Origin: MGBC163016 sp964631345
Lineage (GTDB): Bacteria; Actinomycetota; Coriobacteriia; Coriobacteriales; Eggerthellaceae
Direction of reading: 5' to 3'
Assembly (NCBI GenBank): GCA_964631345.1
Contig: CAZVWE010000010.1
Span: forward strand, 1-64,000
DNA length: 64,000 nucleotides
Below the pieces are notes generated by a model, which worked only from the letters and a program-made list of their open reading frames with translations, ran no database searches and was not told the DNA's origin. The position numbers and the translations under genes are program-made. Within the stretch, counting starts at the first letter, position 1. Every line of letters starts with the position of its first letter. This document shows, one piece after another, positions 53,003 through 62,213 of the stretch.

Positions 53003-54577
53003 ATGGGCGAAAAGATAACGACCGAAAACCTTCTTACGCAAGGCGAGCTTAATTGCCCCGAAGAACGCAAGCGAGCTGTATACGCAGCATTTCATTCCAA
53101 GGATCCGCGTTTCGATGGGCAAATATTTGTAGGTGTTTCATCGACAGGCATTTACTGCCGTCCCGTATGTAGTGCGAAAATGCCTAAATTCGAGAATTGC
53201 ACGTTTTTTCATACTGCAGCTGAAGCAGAAGCGGCAGGGTATCGGCCTTGCATAACGTGTCGTCCCGAGGTGGCTCCAGGGACGGCGAACGTAGATGCGC
53301 AAGCAAGCCTTGCCAGGCGTGCTGCCAGCATGTTGCGTGATCGTTGTGTAAGTACAAACAGTATTGAGAAGGTTTCAGATCGTCTTGGCTATACAAGTCG
53401 GCACCTTCGTCGTGTCTTCTTGGATGCCTATGGGGTCACACCACTTCAATATGTACAGACATGCCGGCTTCTTCTCGCGAAAGGACTTTTGACCGACACA
53501 AGTTTACCTATTTCAGTAGTGGCAAAGGCTGCAGGATTCGGAAGTGTTAGGCGTTTCAATCAGGTGTTTAAGGAGCGCTATCATCTAACTCCGAGTAAAC
53601 TTCGCAAGTCGAAGCGATCTTCAGGACAAGCAGGACACATGGAATGCGCAAACTCATCCACGTTCACCGTACGCCTAGGATATCGTCCTCCTTATGAGTT
53701 TTCTGAGTTACTTAACTTTTTCAGAATGCGTACGCTTGCGGGTGTAGAAATAGTCGATGATGTTTCTTATGCTCGTACGGTTCGTCTTGCCGATGATGAT
53801 GGTTCGGAAGTTGTTGGGTGGATCCGCGTTGAGAATGACGCCAAACGAAACCAGATTATCTTAACGCTTGCAGATACGCTCGCACCCCATGTTCTGGAGA
53901 TTATCGGTCGTATTCGACGTATGTTCGACATCGATTGCGATCCTGCATTTATAGCTGAAAGGATTGCGCCAATTGAGGAAGTGGTGCCGGGCTCTGTAGT
54001 CAAAGGCACCCGGCTTCCTGGTTGTTTCGACCCATTCGAGACGGCCTGTCGTGCGGTGCTTGGACAGCAGATTAGTGTTCAGGCGGCTAACAAATTGGCA
54101 GCGCGCATAGTTAAAGCATATGGTAAGGAAGTTGGCACAGAATACGCGCATGAAGGGCTAACTCATACATGGCCAACGCCCAGTGAAGTACTTGCGCTCG
54201 ATCCAATCGAAGATGCTTTCGGTAATCTCGGTGTTATCAAGTCTCGTTCGCGTACTATTGCTGAAATCGCGCGATTGTTGGAATGTGGCGAGCTTGACCT
54301 TATGCATGGCGTTTCTTCTGAAGAGCAAATGAAACGTCTTCTTTCCGTCAAAGGTATAGGACCTTGGACTGCGAACTACATCGCCATGCGAGTGCTGAGT
54401 TATCCTGATGCTTTCCTTGAGACAGATGCGGGTGTGGCTCATGCGCTTCCTGACCTTGCCCCTAAAGAGCGTTTGGCTGCGGTGGAAGCTTGCAGACCAT
54501 GGCGGAGCTATGCGGTAATTGTTCTTTGGAATTCGCTTTCTACTCACGAAAATAGAGATCCAGAAAGTGCGAGATAG
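53003..54577 (+). CDS. Ada-AlkA fusion: methyl-acceptor/AraC activator and 3-methyladenine glycosylase
   Basis: 524 residues from ATG 53003 (AAGGGATG upstream). N-terminal Ada metal-binding domain with C52, C56, C83 and C86 (acceptor site YCRPVC), AraC HTH near 100-205, AlkA N-terminal domain, and HhH-GPD glycosylase (LLSVKGIGPWTANY) with catalytic Asp in ETDAGVAHAL. It senses methylphosphotriesters, activates the repair genes, and excises alkylated bases. The O6-methylguanine acceptor of E. coli Ada is instead in the next gene. Confidence 0.94.
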   Translation: MGEKITTENLLTQGELNCPEERKRAVYAAFHSKDPRFDGQIFVGVSSTGIYCRPVCSAKMPKFENCTFFHTAAEAEAAGYRPCITCRPEVAPGTANVDAQASLARRAASMLRDRCVSTNSIEKVSDRLGYTSRHLRRVFLDAYGVTPLQYVQTCRLLLAKGLLTDTSLPISVVAKAAGFGSVRRFNQVFKERYHLTPSKLRKSKRSSGQAGHMECANSSTFTVRLGYRPPYEFSELLNFFRMRTLAGVEIVDDVSYARTVRLADDDGSEVVGWIRVENDAKRNQIILTLADTLAPHVLEIIGRIRRMFDIDCDPAFIAERIAPIEEVVPGSVVKGTRLPGCFDPFETACRAVLGQQISVQAANKLAARIVKAYGKEVGTEYAHEGLTHTWPTPSEVLALDPIEDAFGNLGVIKSRSRTIAEIARLLECGELDLMHGVSSEEQMKRLLSVKGIGPWTANYIAMRVLSYPDAFLETDAGVAHALPDLAPKERLAAVEACRPWRSYAVIVLWNSLSTHENRDPESAR

Positions 54578-54674
54578 TGTGTGGGATAGCCAGGCGAGAA
54601 AGTGTGCGAGACAGCCACCGAAGATGAATTGCTCAACTTCAACGACTAGGAAATTGGAATCTAGAAAGGAAATG

Positions 54675-55247
54675 ATGGAAATGATTTATTTGGATGAATA
54701 TAAATCACCTGTTGGCACTCTATCCATTGCAAGCGATGGAGAGCATATTTGCGGATTATGGCTCGATGGACAAAAATACTATCAAGATAAGCTAGCTGAG
54801 CGTGTCGGATCGAACGAAGATGCTTGCATTAGCGGGGAAGACGCTCGAGCTCAAGCACCCGTTTTGTTACAAGCGCGAGAATGGCTCGACACCTATTTCA
54901 CAGGACATGACCCAGGCGAGCTTCCTCCGCTGGCTCTGCATGGAACACAATTTCAGGAACAGGTATGGCAACAGCTTACTGAAATTCCTTTTGGAGTGCT
55001 CACAACATATGGTTCTATTGCAAAGGCGCTGGAACAAGAACGCGGAGGCAGGGTATCTGCACGTGCAGTAGGTGTTGCAGTTGGAAGAAATCCCGTATCC
55101 ATAATAGTGCCGTGCCATCGCGTGATAGGTGCAGGTAAAAGCCTTACTGGATATGCAGGTGGAATCGAACGCAAGATAAAGCTGTTGGAATTGGAAGGCA
55201 TCGACACGAGTTCACTCATCATTCCTACGAAAGGTACTGCGTTGTAG
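54675..55247 (+). CDS. ogt: Methylated-DNA--protein-cysteine methyltransferase
   Basis: About 190 residues; ATG 54675 (ATG 54681 also possible) after AAAGGA. Active-site PCHRVIG with the acceptor cysteine near 145. Accepts methyl from O6-methylguanine and is used up. Starts 97 bp after the Ada-AlkA gene; likely the same adaptive operon. Confidence 0.94.
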   Translation: MEMIYLDEYKSPVGTLSIASDGEHICGLWLDGQKYYQDKLAERVGSNEDACISGEDARAQAPVLLQAREWLDTYFTGHDPGELPPLALHGTQFQEQVWQQLTEIPFGVLTTYGSIAKALEQERGGRVSARAVGVAVGRNPVSIIVPCHRVIGAGKSLTGYAGGIERKIKLLELEGIDTSSLIIPTKGTAL

Positions 55248-55426
55248 GGTCTTGCCAGATCGGCGTATCAAATCACTGCTGAGGAGCTGCAGTGACATTT
55301 AGAGATATCCGAAGAGAGCGACTTTTAGAAACCGCAGAAAAGAAGTGCTGAAACGATTGTTGTTTATCGCGAAGACAGGAACGCAGGAAGAAAACGGGAG
55401 TCTTGGGCAGGAATTAAGGGAGCCAT

Positions 55427-55452
55427 GGGGGCGGTGCTATTCTTCCGCCCCC
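55427..55452. terminator. Bidirectional GC hairpin between convergent ogt and MFS genes
   Basis: GGGGGCGG and CCGCCCCC with a 10-base loop. Related in look to the repeat elements. No T run, so moderate strength on either strand. Confidence 0.5.
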
Positions 55453-55502
55453 GTCCCATGACTTTAATGACTCGCATGACGCATGTTCACTCAAGTGCAG
55501 TA

Positions 55503-57464
55503 TTACTTTTCTTCGAAGTAGTGCTGCACAGCGTAGCGTGTTATGTTCGATCTGTTGATGATGCCGACCATCTTGTTGCCATCTAAAACAGGCATCTTCT
55601 TAAGATGATGCTCGGCGAGCATTCTTGCAACAGCACCTATTTCGTCATCGATGTTCGCAGAGATCACGTCTTTTGTGGCAAGTTGGCGTACTGGTGTGTC
55701 CATAGTTTCTCGAACCGTTTGTTCGAAATCGGCATTGCCTAGCTCGACCACAAATGACCATGCGCTCTTGAAAGCGGGAACCTGATCGGCGAGGCTTCGC
55801 ATGACATCCCCATCAGAGATGAAGCCCACAAGATGCCCCTCGCCATCGATAACCGGTGCACCGGATATTCCCTTATCGACAAAGAGCTTCATGGCATCAG
55901 CGATCTGATCGTCGTCAGAAATGGCAAAAACATCCGTTTTCATTAGGCTCGCAAGGCTTGGATCAGCAGAAATGCCCGAAGCAATAGCCTCAGTTGAGAC
56001 AGCCCTTTGTTCCCAAGACCGATCAGTCGTATCATTGTGCGCGCCGATGCCCACATTAGAACCTGTCGTGGCCGCCGTCTTGCGAATCCAAAGTGTGGCT
56101 CCAAACCCTCTAATCCCAACAACTCCAACGAGAATGCCGACAATCAGCATCCCTATGTATTGAGCCTCTGTAGGCTGCATGCCACCTGCGGCCATCTCTA
56201 TATTTACAGCAGCATAAACGCCTGTAAAAACGGATGATCCGATACAGCCGGCGATCTGAAATCCGGTGGACATGATGGTGACGCCATGCGGGTTTTCCTC
56301 GTAGGTCAACTTCGATAGTGCAAAGCTTTGTACAGGACCGATGATCAGTGCGGAGCCACAGATGACAGGGATATATAGAAGGGCGATCACCACTACGCTT
56401 GCCGTAGCGATGAATATTCCTGTGAGCACAGAGAACACGGCAATACAGGCAAATCCGAGAGGCAAAAGAATTCCAGGTCCTTGTTTATCGTAAATGCGTC
56501 CTGCAAGAGGAGAGACTACACAGGAGCACAGTATGGCCGGAAATAACGTAAGCGATGCGATGAGAGCAGGCGTGCCTAGAGCCGATTGCATGAATGTTGG
56601 GACAATAATATTCATTGCAAAGATCGTGAGTAGTGACAGCATATTTACTACCACTCCGAGAGCAAAAGGCTTAACGCGCAGCGGATTCAAATTGATGAGG
56701 GGGTCATCCAACTTATGCTGGCGCTTCACGAACACTACAAGCGATGCGATTCCCACAATGGCAGCTATTCCAGCTATTCCGATACTTCCTGTGAATGCCG
56801 TGGATACGCCGTAGAGAATTCCTATGAGGGCGATTCCGATAAGAGCCACTGATAGCGCGTCTAGTTTCGGATGGGTAAGATGCGCTACGTCGTGCAGGAT
56901 TATCGCTCCTGAAAGTAAGCAGAGCACAGAAAGACCCGCAAAGACCCAGAGCAGTGCAGGCCAAGGCGCTACTGCTAAGATAATGCCTGCTAGGATGACG
57001 CTGGATGATGGCCCCAGAGTGGTCATGGCTCCCATAATGCCCATATAGGTTCCCAATTTCTCTCGTGGGGCGATTTCTAATGTGATGTTCATACCGATAG
57101 GGATAAGCATTCCTGTACCGAGCGCTTGCACGATGCGTCCTACTAGCAACACGGTGAAATTCTGCGCCAACGCACCGATGATTGAGCCTATTACTAATAG
57201 GGAAGTGGTGGCACAAAAGAGCGGGCGCGTTGAAATCGAACGATAAGCGAATGCCGACACTGGAACCATGACAGCCGCACCCAGCATGTATGCAGTAGCA
57301 AGCCATTGAACCGTCGATACATCCACAGATAAGCTCTCCATAATCGGTGCGAAACCGACGTTCAAAAACGTCTCATTGAAGGTGGCGAGAAACGCTGCGA
57401 AGGCCGCGACAAAAAGAGTGGCTGCTGGTTTACGTACGGGCGCTTTCGATGTATTTGTTTGCAT
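55503..57464 (-). CDS. MFS exporter (DHA2/EmrB type) fused to two CBS domains
   Basis: 653 residues; AAAGGAAAAG precedes ATG 57464. Fourteen-segment DHA2 transporter (GRIVQALGTGMLIPIG, GPSSSVILAG motif C-like) to about residue 470, then a soluble tail with tandem CBS domains (GAPVIDGEGHLVGFISDGDVM and KMPVLDGNKMVGIINRSNI). CBS pairs bind adenosine nucleotides, so export may be gated by energy state or by a nucleotide messenger. CBS tails are usual in CLC and MgtE channels but rare on MFS exporters. A structured leader precedes the gene. Confidence 0.9.
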   Translation of the reverse strand: MQTNTSKAPVRKPAATLFVAAFAAFLATFNETFLNVGFAPIMESLSVDVSTVQWLATAYMLGAAVMVPVSAFAYRSISTRPLFCATTSLLVIGSIIGALAQNFTVLLVGRIVQALGTGMLIPIGMNITLEIAPREKLGTYMGIMGAMTTLGPSSSVILAGIILAVAPWPALLWVFAGLSVLCLLSGAIILHDVAHLTHPKLDALSVALIGIALIGILYGVSTAFTGSIGIAGIAAIVGIASLVVFVKRQHKLDDPLINLNPLRVKPFALGVVVNMLSLLTIFAMNIIVPTFMQSALGTPALIASLTLFPAILCSCVVSPLAGRIYDKQGPGILLPLGFACIAVFSVLTGIFIATASVVVIALLYIPVICGSALIIGPVQSFALSKLTYEENPHGVTIMSTGFQIAGCIGSSVFTGVYAAVNIEMAAGGMQPTEAQYIGMLIVGILVGVVGIRGFGATLWIRKTAATTGSNVGIGAHNDTTDRSWEQRAVSTEAIASGISADPSLASLMKTDVFAISDDDQIADAMKLFVDKGISGAPVIDGEGHLVGFISDGDVMRSLADQVPAFKSAWSFVVELGNADFEQTVRETMDTPVRQLATKDVISANIDDEIGAVARMLAEHHLKKMPVLDGNKMVGIINRSNITRYAVQHYFEEK

Positions 57465-57520
57465 ATTAAAGGCTTTTCCTTTCCCGCAGCGCAGAGAACG
57501 CCTTTTTGCGACAAAGGAAA

Positions 57521-57588
57521 AGCGCTGAGGCGTGTATCACGTGCTCGGATTTTCCTGTGCCGTGATCAGATTTACGCGTCTCAGCGCT
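57521..57588 (-). promoter_or_regulatory. Hairpin leader with T tract ahead of the MFS-CBS gene
   Basis: AGCGCTGAG and CTCAGCGCT (9 bp) close a longer stem with inner pairings (CGCGT/ACACG, ATCACG/CGTGAT). The minus-strand RNA continues TTTTCC, an intrinsic-terminator look, 56 bases ahead of the ATG. Likely attenuation control of the exporter. Confidence 0.6.
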
Positions 57589-57752
57589 ACATGTGTCGTT
57601 TGCAGTTCTTATATTCAATTGTTTGGGCATTATATCTTTATCCAGGTTTCTCTAATTAAAAATGTTTCTGGAAAACGTCTTTTAATCGCGCTGAATGGCA
57701 TGGTTACCATGGCACAGAATCCCCTGACATAAGCCCTGATATATATGGAAGA

Positions 57753-58375
57753 CTACTCTTCAGGGAAGAAGAAACCTGTGGTCATATCCAGATAGTTTCC
57801 GCCAATATAGTCAGGATACGCGGCCTCGACAGCGGTTTTGAATGACGCGGCATCAGATGCGATTGTTGCAATGCCCTTAAGGGTCTCGAGGTAATCTATC
57901 TTGGTCTGGACATCTTTGAGATCCTCAGGCGTGTAATGACTTGTGAGCACTAAGTCGTAACCGCGTTGTAGGAAGCCCTCAAGCTGAGCGATGATGACAT
58001 CGGCAGCAGCTGCACCCGGCATGATGGAGTGGCAATCGTGCCCAAGCATATGCAGATATACAGCATTTAACTCAGGGATCTCAATATCATAGGCCTCATC
58101 ATTTGGAATGATGTTCAGCTTAATGCTAGCGATTTCGACAGAACCAGCTTCAAGTGTGTTCGTGACGATAGGCAGCGAATTATCGAACGCATCGCCAAAT
58201 GCGGCTGTGAAGTTATCGATGAGTGCTTTACCACCACCTTCGTGTCCATAACAATCGGCCTGGGTTGTTGCATACACGGGTACCTCCGGAAGGAACGTTG
58301 CACCAGCCATATGATAGGAGGCAAGAATACCCTCAACAGCAATGTTGTTGTCGGCGAGATAAAAGGTGCTCACCA
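57753..58375 (-). pseudogene. MBL-fold metallohydrolase, 5' end missing
   Basis: The C-terminal two thirds of a metallo-beta-lactamase-fold protein (YLHMLGHDCHSI near 120-131 from the first ATG, LTSHYTPED). The N-terminal HxHxDH site is absent, and the frame begins in foreign sequence. It joins the HxlR fragment on the other strand at about 58378. Inactive as a hydrolase. Confidence 0.7.
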
Positions 58376-58380
58376 CTAAC

Positions 58381-58542
58381 CTTCGAGATATGGAGGATTC
58401 CGGTCTTATCATTCGTCGAGTCTATGCTGAAGTGCCGCCTCGTGTGGAATATTCGCTAACCGAGATAGGGGAAAGCTTGCGTCCCATAATGGACGCCATG
58501 TGGAAATGGGGCGAAGGTTATCAGGCAAGAGCCAGTAAGTAA
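58381..58542 (+). pseudogene. HxlR-family regulator, 3' fragment
   Basis: Codons from 58381 read the wing and C-terminus of an HxlR winged helix: LRDMEDSGLIIRRVYAEVPP then RVEYSLTEIGESL, ending in WKWGEGY and a stop. The HTH itself is missing. Such regulators are normally divergent from the gene they control; here both 5' ends and the control region are gone. Confidence 0.8.
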
Positions 58543-58620
58543 GACCACGGTGTCTAGCCGGCGACATCCTGATTCTTTAAGTGTACGAAGGAACCTATAG
58601 ATGTTTTCCAAGTATTTCTC

Positions 58621-58650
58621 TTGACAGTATATACCCCCTAGGGGTATATA
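58621..58650 (+). promoter_or_regulatory. CsoR operator inside the csoR-copA promoter
   Basis: TTGACA at 58621-58626 and TATATA at 58645-58650 with an 18-base spacer that contains TATACCCCCTAGGGGTATA, the CsoR site pattern. Apo-CsoR would block the spacer; Cu(I) releases it. Confidence 0.9.
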
Positions 58651-58723
58651 GAAACATATACATATACATACATATATATAGACATAGGATGTATGAAAGA
58701 GAAACCAACGAAAGAGGAATTGT

Positions 58724-59020
58724 ATGGAAGACTGCTGTGTGAAGCACAAGAGCACTCCGCGTTCCGCTGAGCTGCAAGCAGATGTCACGAAGCGATTAAA
58801 TCGAGCTATTGGCCAGCTCAATGCCGTGAAGACTATGATCGACGAAAACCGCTATTGCGGTGATGTCCTTACGCAGTTGGCAGCAGCGGAGTCAGCCGTG
58901 AGACGCGTTTCCGAGATGCTGCTCCAAGAGCATATGCGCACGTGTGTGATCGAAGAAATCCGCAATGGAAATGACGATGTGGTTGATGAGGCCATGACTC
59001 TCATTCACCGTTTTATGTAG
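58724..59020 (+). CDS. csoR: Copper-sensing repressor CsoR
   Basis: 98 residues with AGAGGAA before ATG 58724. Cu(I) ligands C45, H70 and C74 are at the CsoR spacing (C-x24-H-x3-C). Represses its own operon via the palindrome upstream and lets go on binding Cu(I). Two extra cysteines (C4, C5) at the N-terminus. Confidence 0.95.
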   Translation: MEDCCVKHKSTPRSAELQADVTKRLNRAIGQLNAVKTMIDENRYCGDVLTQLAAAESAVRRVSEMLLQEHMRTCVIEEIRNGNDDVVDEAMTLIHRFM

Positions 59021-59032
59021 AAGGGTAGTGTA

Positions 59033-61444
59033 ATGGCAATGGCAACTGAGACGAAGGGAATCAAAGATCGTCAAGAACAACATGAACAGATTGACTTAGG
59101 TGATCAACCTACAGCCAGCTTGCGTTTGGCTATTGACGGCATGCATTGCGCAAACTGCGCGGCCAACATAGAGAAGCATTATCGGGAAACTCCGGGTGTT
59201 GTGGATGTGGCGGTCAATCTGGCCAACAACACAGGCAAGGTCACGTTCGATCCAGCGCAAGCCAGCGTGGATGACATGTTGGCTGTGTTTGACAATCTCT
59301 CATTTACCGCGGAGATTATTCCTGAGGATGCACCGCTTGTGGATGAGAAGCGGCGAGCGAAAGAAGCGGCTCGAGTCAAGCGCGATCGCAAGGTGTTCGC
59401 GGCATCTGCGGTGCTTACGGCAATCATCGTCTGTATTGGAATGCTTCCCGGCTGGCATATGGCTGTGGGAGATGCATTGGCGGGCTTGTTTGTGGCTGAT
59501 CCCACGCATGCGCAGGCCATGTTCGCAGCAAATCTCTTGCTTATGGCGCTCACTATCCCTGTTCAATTCTTTTGTGGGGCGCGCTTTTACAAAGGTGCTT
59601 GGGGGTCGCTTAAAGGCGGTTCTGCCAATATGGATGTACTTGTGGCTCTTGGCACTACTATCGCCTTCCTTTTCTCTACTTATATTACTTTCTTGCCGCT
59701 GGCTACAGGTGACTGGGGTCCGGGAAGCGCTGCTATGGAGATCAACGATGGCATGCCATATTTCGAGACGTGCGCCATGCTGATTACGTTCGTGTTGTTG
59801 GGCAAGATGCTGGAAAGCCGTGCGAAAGGGGCAACGAATCAAGCGATCGAATCCCTAATGAATCTGACACCACCTACCGCGCGGGTCGTACGCAGTGGCG
59901 TTGAGCAGGAAGTCCCGCTTTCGCAGGTGGTGGCAGGTGACGTCGTTTTGGTGCGTCCTGGCGAAAAGATGCCCGTTGACGGTGTGATCACCGAGGGATC
60001 GACTGAAGTGGACGAATCCATGCTCACCGGTGAGACGCTACCGGTTTTGAAGACAACAGGGGATGCCGTGACGGGAGGTACCCAGAATACTACAGGTTCA
60101 GTCACGGTGCGGGCATTACGCGTAGGAGCCGATTCCACTTTGGCGCGCATCGTGCGTGCTGTTGAGGACGCTCAAGGATCGAAGGCTCCCATACAACGAA
60201 TCGCCGATCGTATTGCGGCGGTGTTCGTGCCCGCCATTCTTTTCATCGCGCTTATTGTGTTCTGCGCATGGTTTTTCTTCGTAGAGCCGGATGCGGCTGC
60301 CCATCGTCTGCAGCAGGCACTCATGCCGGCCATTGCGGTCATTTGCGTGGCATGTCCCTGTGCGCTTGGACTGGCAACACCCACGGCGCTCATGGTTGGT
60401 ATGGGTAAAGGAGCGCAGTTGGGCGTGCTCATTAAGGATGGTTCGGTGTTGGAATCCTTGAGCGGGCTTGCGGCAGCTGTGTTCGATAAGACAGGTACTC
60501 TGACCAAAGGCGAACCCACAGTAGTGTCTTGCAACGCGCCTGATGAGGCGCTTCGCCTGGCGGCGGCTCTGGAAGCTAAGAGCGAGCATCCTTTGGCGCG
60601 GGCAGTCGTTGCTTATGCTGATGAACGCGGTCTTGGAGAGTTGCCTGCGGTCGAAAGCTTTGAGGCTGTTGTGGGTGAAGGCGTGCGAGGCATTGTGGAT
60701 GGACATGAGGTGTTCGTGGGCGTGGCGGCGGGTAGTGCAAACGGCGCAGAAAGCCCGGATGGCGTGGCTATGGGAAATTCGGACGACACAAGCAACATGG
60801 CTGATATCGATGCTCAAGGCAGTGCAGGTTCGCTGGTCACAGTGGACGGTCAGGTTGCCGGATGCATCCAGTTCCGAGATGAACCGAAACCGGATGCCGC
60901 TTCCACAGTGTCAGAGCTTGAGACAGATTTTTCAGTTTCATCCTATATGGTCACTGGAGATGCAGAGCCAGCGGCTCAGGCCGTGGCTACTGATGTGGGT
61001 ATCAGACCAGACCGGGTGTTTGCAGGGGTTAAGCCACTCCAGAAGGCGGATTGCGTGCGTGACGTGAAGAATGCCATGGAAGTAAAGTCAGGCCTGGACA
61101 ATGCACCTATAGCTTTTGTAGGCGATGGCATCAATGACGCGCCCGCATTGGCGGCGGCTGACATTGGTGTGGCGTTGGCATCCGGTACAGATGTTGCTTT
61201 GGATGCTGGTTCCGTTGTGTTAATGCGCAACCGTCTGTCAGATCTCTTGGTGGCACTCAGACTCTCGCGAGCCACTATGCGTAAGATCAAACAGAACCTG
61301 TTTTGGGCGCTCATATATAACTGCATCATGATTCCGTTGGCGGCAGTAGGCATTTTGGCACCCGCTTTGGCTGGGGCTGCCATGGCGCTTTCCAGCGTGT
61401 CGGTGGTTAGCAATTCTCTGCTTCTGAAACGCTTCAAGGGGTAG
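59033..61444 (+). CDS. copA: Copper-exporting P1B-type ATPase
   Basis: 803 residues; AAGGGTAG precedes ATG 59033, 12 bp after csoR. One N-terminal HMA domain with C39 and C42 (GMHCANC), the membrane CPC at 441-443, TGE actuator, DKTGT with Asp 485, SEHPLA, and GDGINDAPAL. Exports Cu(I), with ATP. An acidic, Gly-rich insert lies in the N-domain near 565-590. No CopZ gene is adjacent. Confidence 0.95.
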   Translation: MAMATETKGIKDRQEQHEQIDLGDQPTASLRLAIDGMHCANCAANIEKHYRETPGVVDVAVNLANNTGKVTFDPAQASVDDMLAVFDNLSFTAEIIPEDAPLVDEKRRAKEAARVKRDRKVFAASAVLTAIIVCIGMLPGWHMAVGDALAGLFVADPTHAQAMFAANLLLMALTIPVQFFCGARFYKGAWGSLKGGSANMDVLVALGTTIAFLFSTYITFLPLATGDWGPGSAAMEINDGMPYFETCAMLITFVLLGKMLESRAKGATNQAIESLMNLTPPTARVVRSGVEQEVPLSQVVAGDVVLVRPGEKMPVDGVITEGSTEVDESMLTGETLPVLKTTGDAVTGGTQNTTGSVTVRALRVGADSTLARIVRAVEDAQGSKAPIQRIADRIAAVFVPAILFIALIVFCAWFFFVEPDAAAHRLQQALMPAIAVICVACPCALGLATPTALMVGMGKGAQLGVLIKDGSVLESLSGLAAAVFDKTGTLTKGEPTVVSCNAPDEALRLAAALEAKSEHPLARAVVAYADERGLGELPAVESFEAVVGEGVRGIVDGHEVFVGVAAGSANGAESPDGVAMGNSDDTSNMADIDAQGSAGSLVTVDGQVAGCIQFRDEPKPDAASTVSELETDFSVSSYMVTGDAEPAAQAVATDVGIRPDRVFAGVKPLQKADCVRDVKNAMEVKSGLDNAPIAFVGDGINDAPALAAADIGVALASGTDVALDAGSVVLMRNRLSDLLVALRLSRATMRKIKQNLFWALIYNCIMIPLAAVGILAPALAGAAMALSSVSVVSNSLLLKRFKG

Positions 61445-61508
61445 TGCGACGAATGTACCTGTATTTACAAATGCACTTGCATTTTTATCGAATGGGTATC
61501 ATAAGCGT

Positions 61509-62213
61509 ATGGTAGTTTTTGAAGCGGAACATATCGGAGTGCAATATTTGCGCGGGGGCAAATCCTTCGTGCCGTTTTCGGACGTGAGTTTTTCGTTGGA
61601 AGGCGGCAGGATCTACGACCTCGCGGGTCCTTCGGGATCGGGAAAATCCACGCTGCTGAGCGCCTGCGCTCTCATGATCCCGCGTACGGGAGGCGAGATG
61701 CGGTTGGACGGTGTTTCCTTCAAAAGCATGAGGCCCGATGAATGGCGGCGTCAAGTGTGTTTGGTTCCGCAGTCGGTGTCGCTTGTTCCTGGCACGGTGC
61801 GAGATAATCTGTTGTTCCCGTGGACGCTTAAGGTGAATGCTCAAAGCTCGCGACCGACCGACGAGGATTTGACTGAACTCCTGAAGAAGGCAGCGCTCGA
61901 CGGGGTAGAACTTGGACATTCAGCCGTGCAACTATCAGGGGGTCAGCAGGCACGCGTGGCTCTGTTGCGCGTGTTCGCCACGCACCCGCGGGTAATGCTG
62001 CTTGATGAGGTGGAGGCGGCGCTCGACGACGAGTCGGCCACTGCGGTCAGTAGGTTGACGCGATGTATGCTTACGAAGGACACGGCATGTCTGCGCATCC
62101 GCCACCGTGTAGACGATGGGTACGCCTATGGCAAACTCGTCCTTGATGACGGTGTGATTACCTACAAGCAGAACCCACCAACAGCGACCAATATGCCAGT
62201 GAGTGACTTATGA
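61509..62213 (+). CDS. ABC ATPase of an iron exporter (FetA/YbbL-like)
   Basis: 234 residues; ribosome site weak. Walker A GPSGSGKSTL, signature LSGGQQARV and Walker B VMLLDEVEAALDD. With FetB it forms the YbbLM/FetAB exporter, shown in E. coli to lower iron and protect from peroxide. Its ATGA overlap with the next gene shows coupling. Confidence 0.9.
   Translation: MVVFEAEHIGVQYLRGGKSFVPFSDVSFSLEGGRIYDLAGPSGSGKSTLLSACALMIPRTGGEMRLDGVSFKSMRPDEWRRQVCLVPQSVSLVPGTVRDNLLFPWTLKVNAQSSRPTDEDLTELLKKAALDGVELGHSAVQLSGGQQARVALLRVFATHPRVMLLDEVEAALDDESATAVSRLTRCMLTKDTACLRIRHRVDDGYAYGKLVLDDGVITYKQNPPTATNMPVSDL

Noticed and set aside
58456..58821. Minus-strand 121-residue ORF over the csoR promoter
   Set aside because: It runs through the CsoR operator and the HxlR fragment, with no family pattern.
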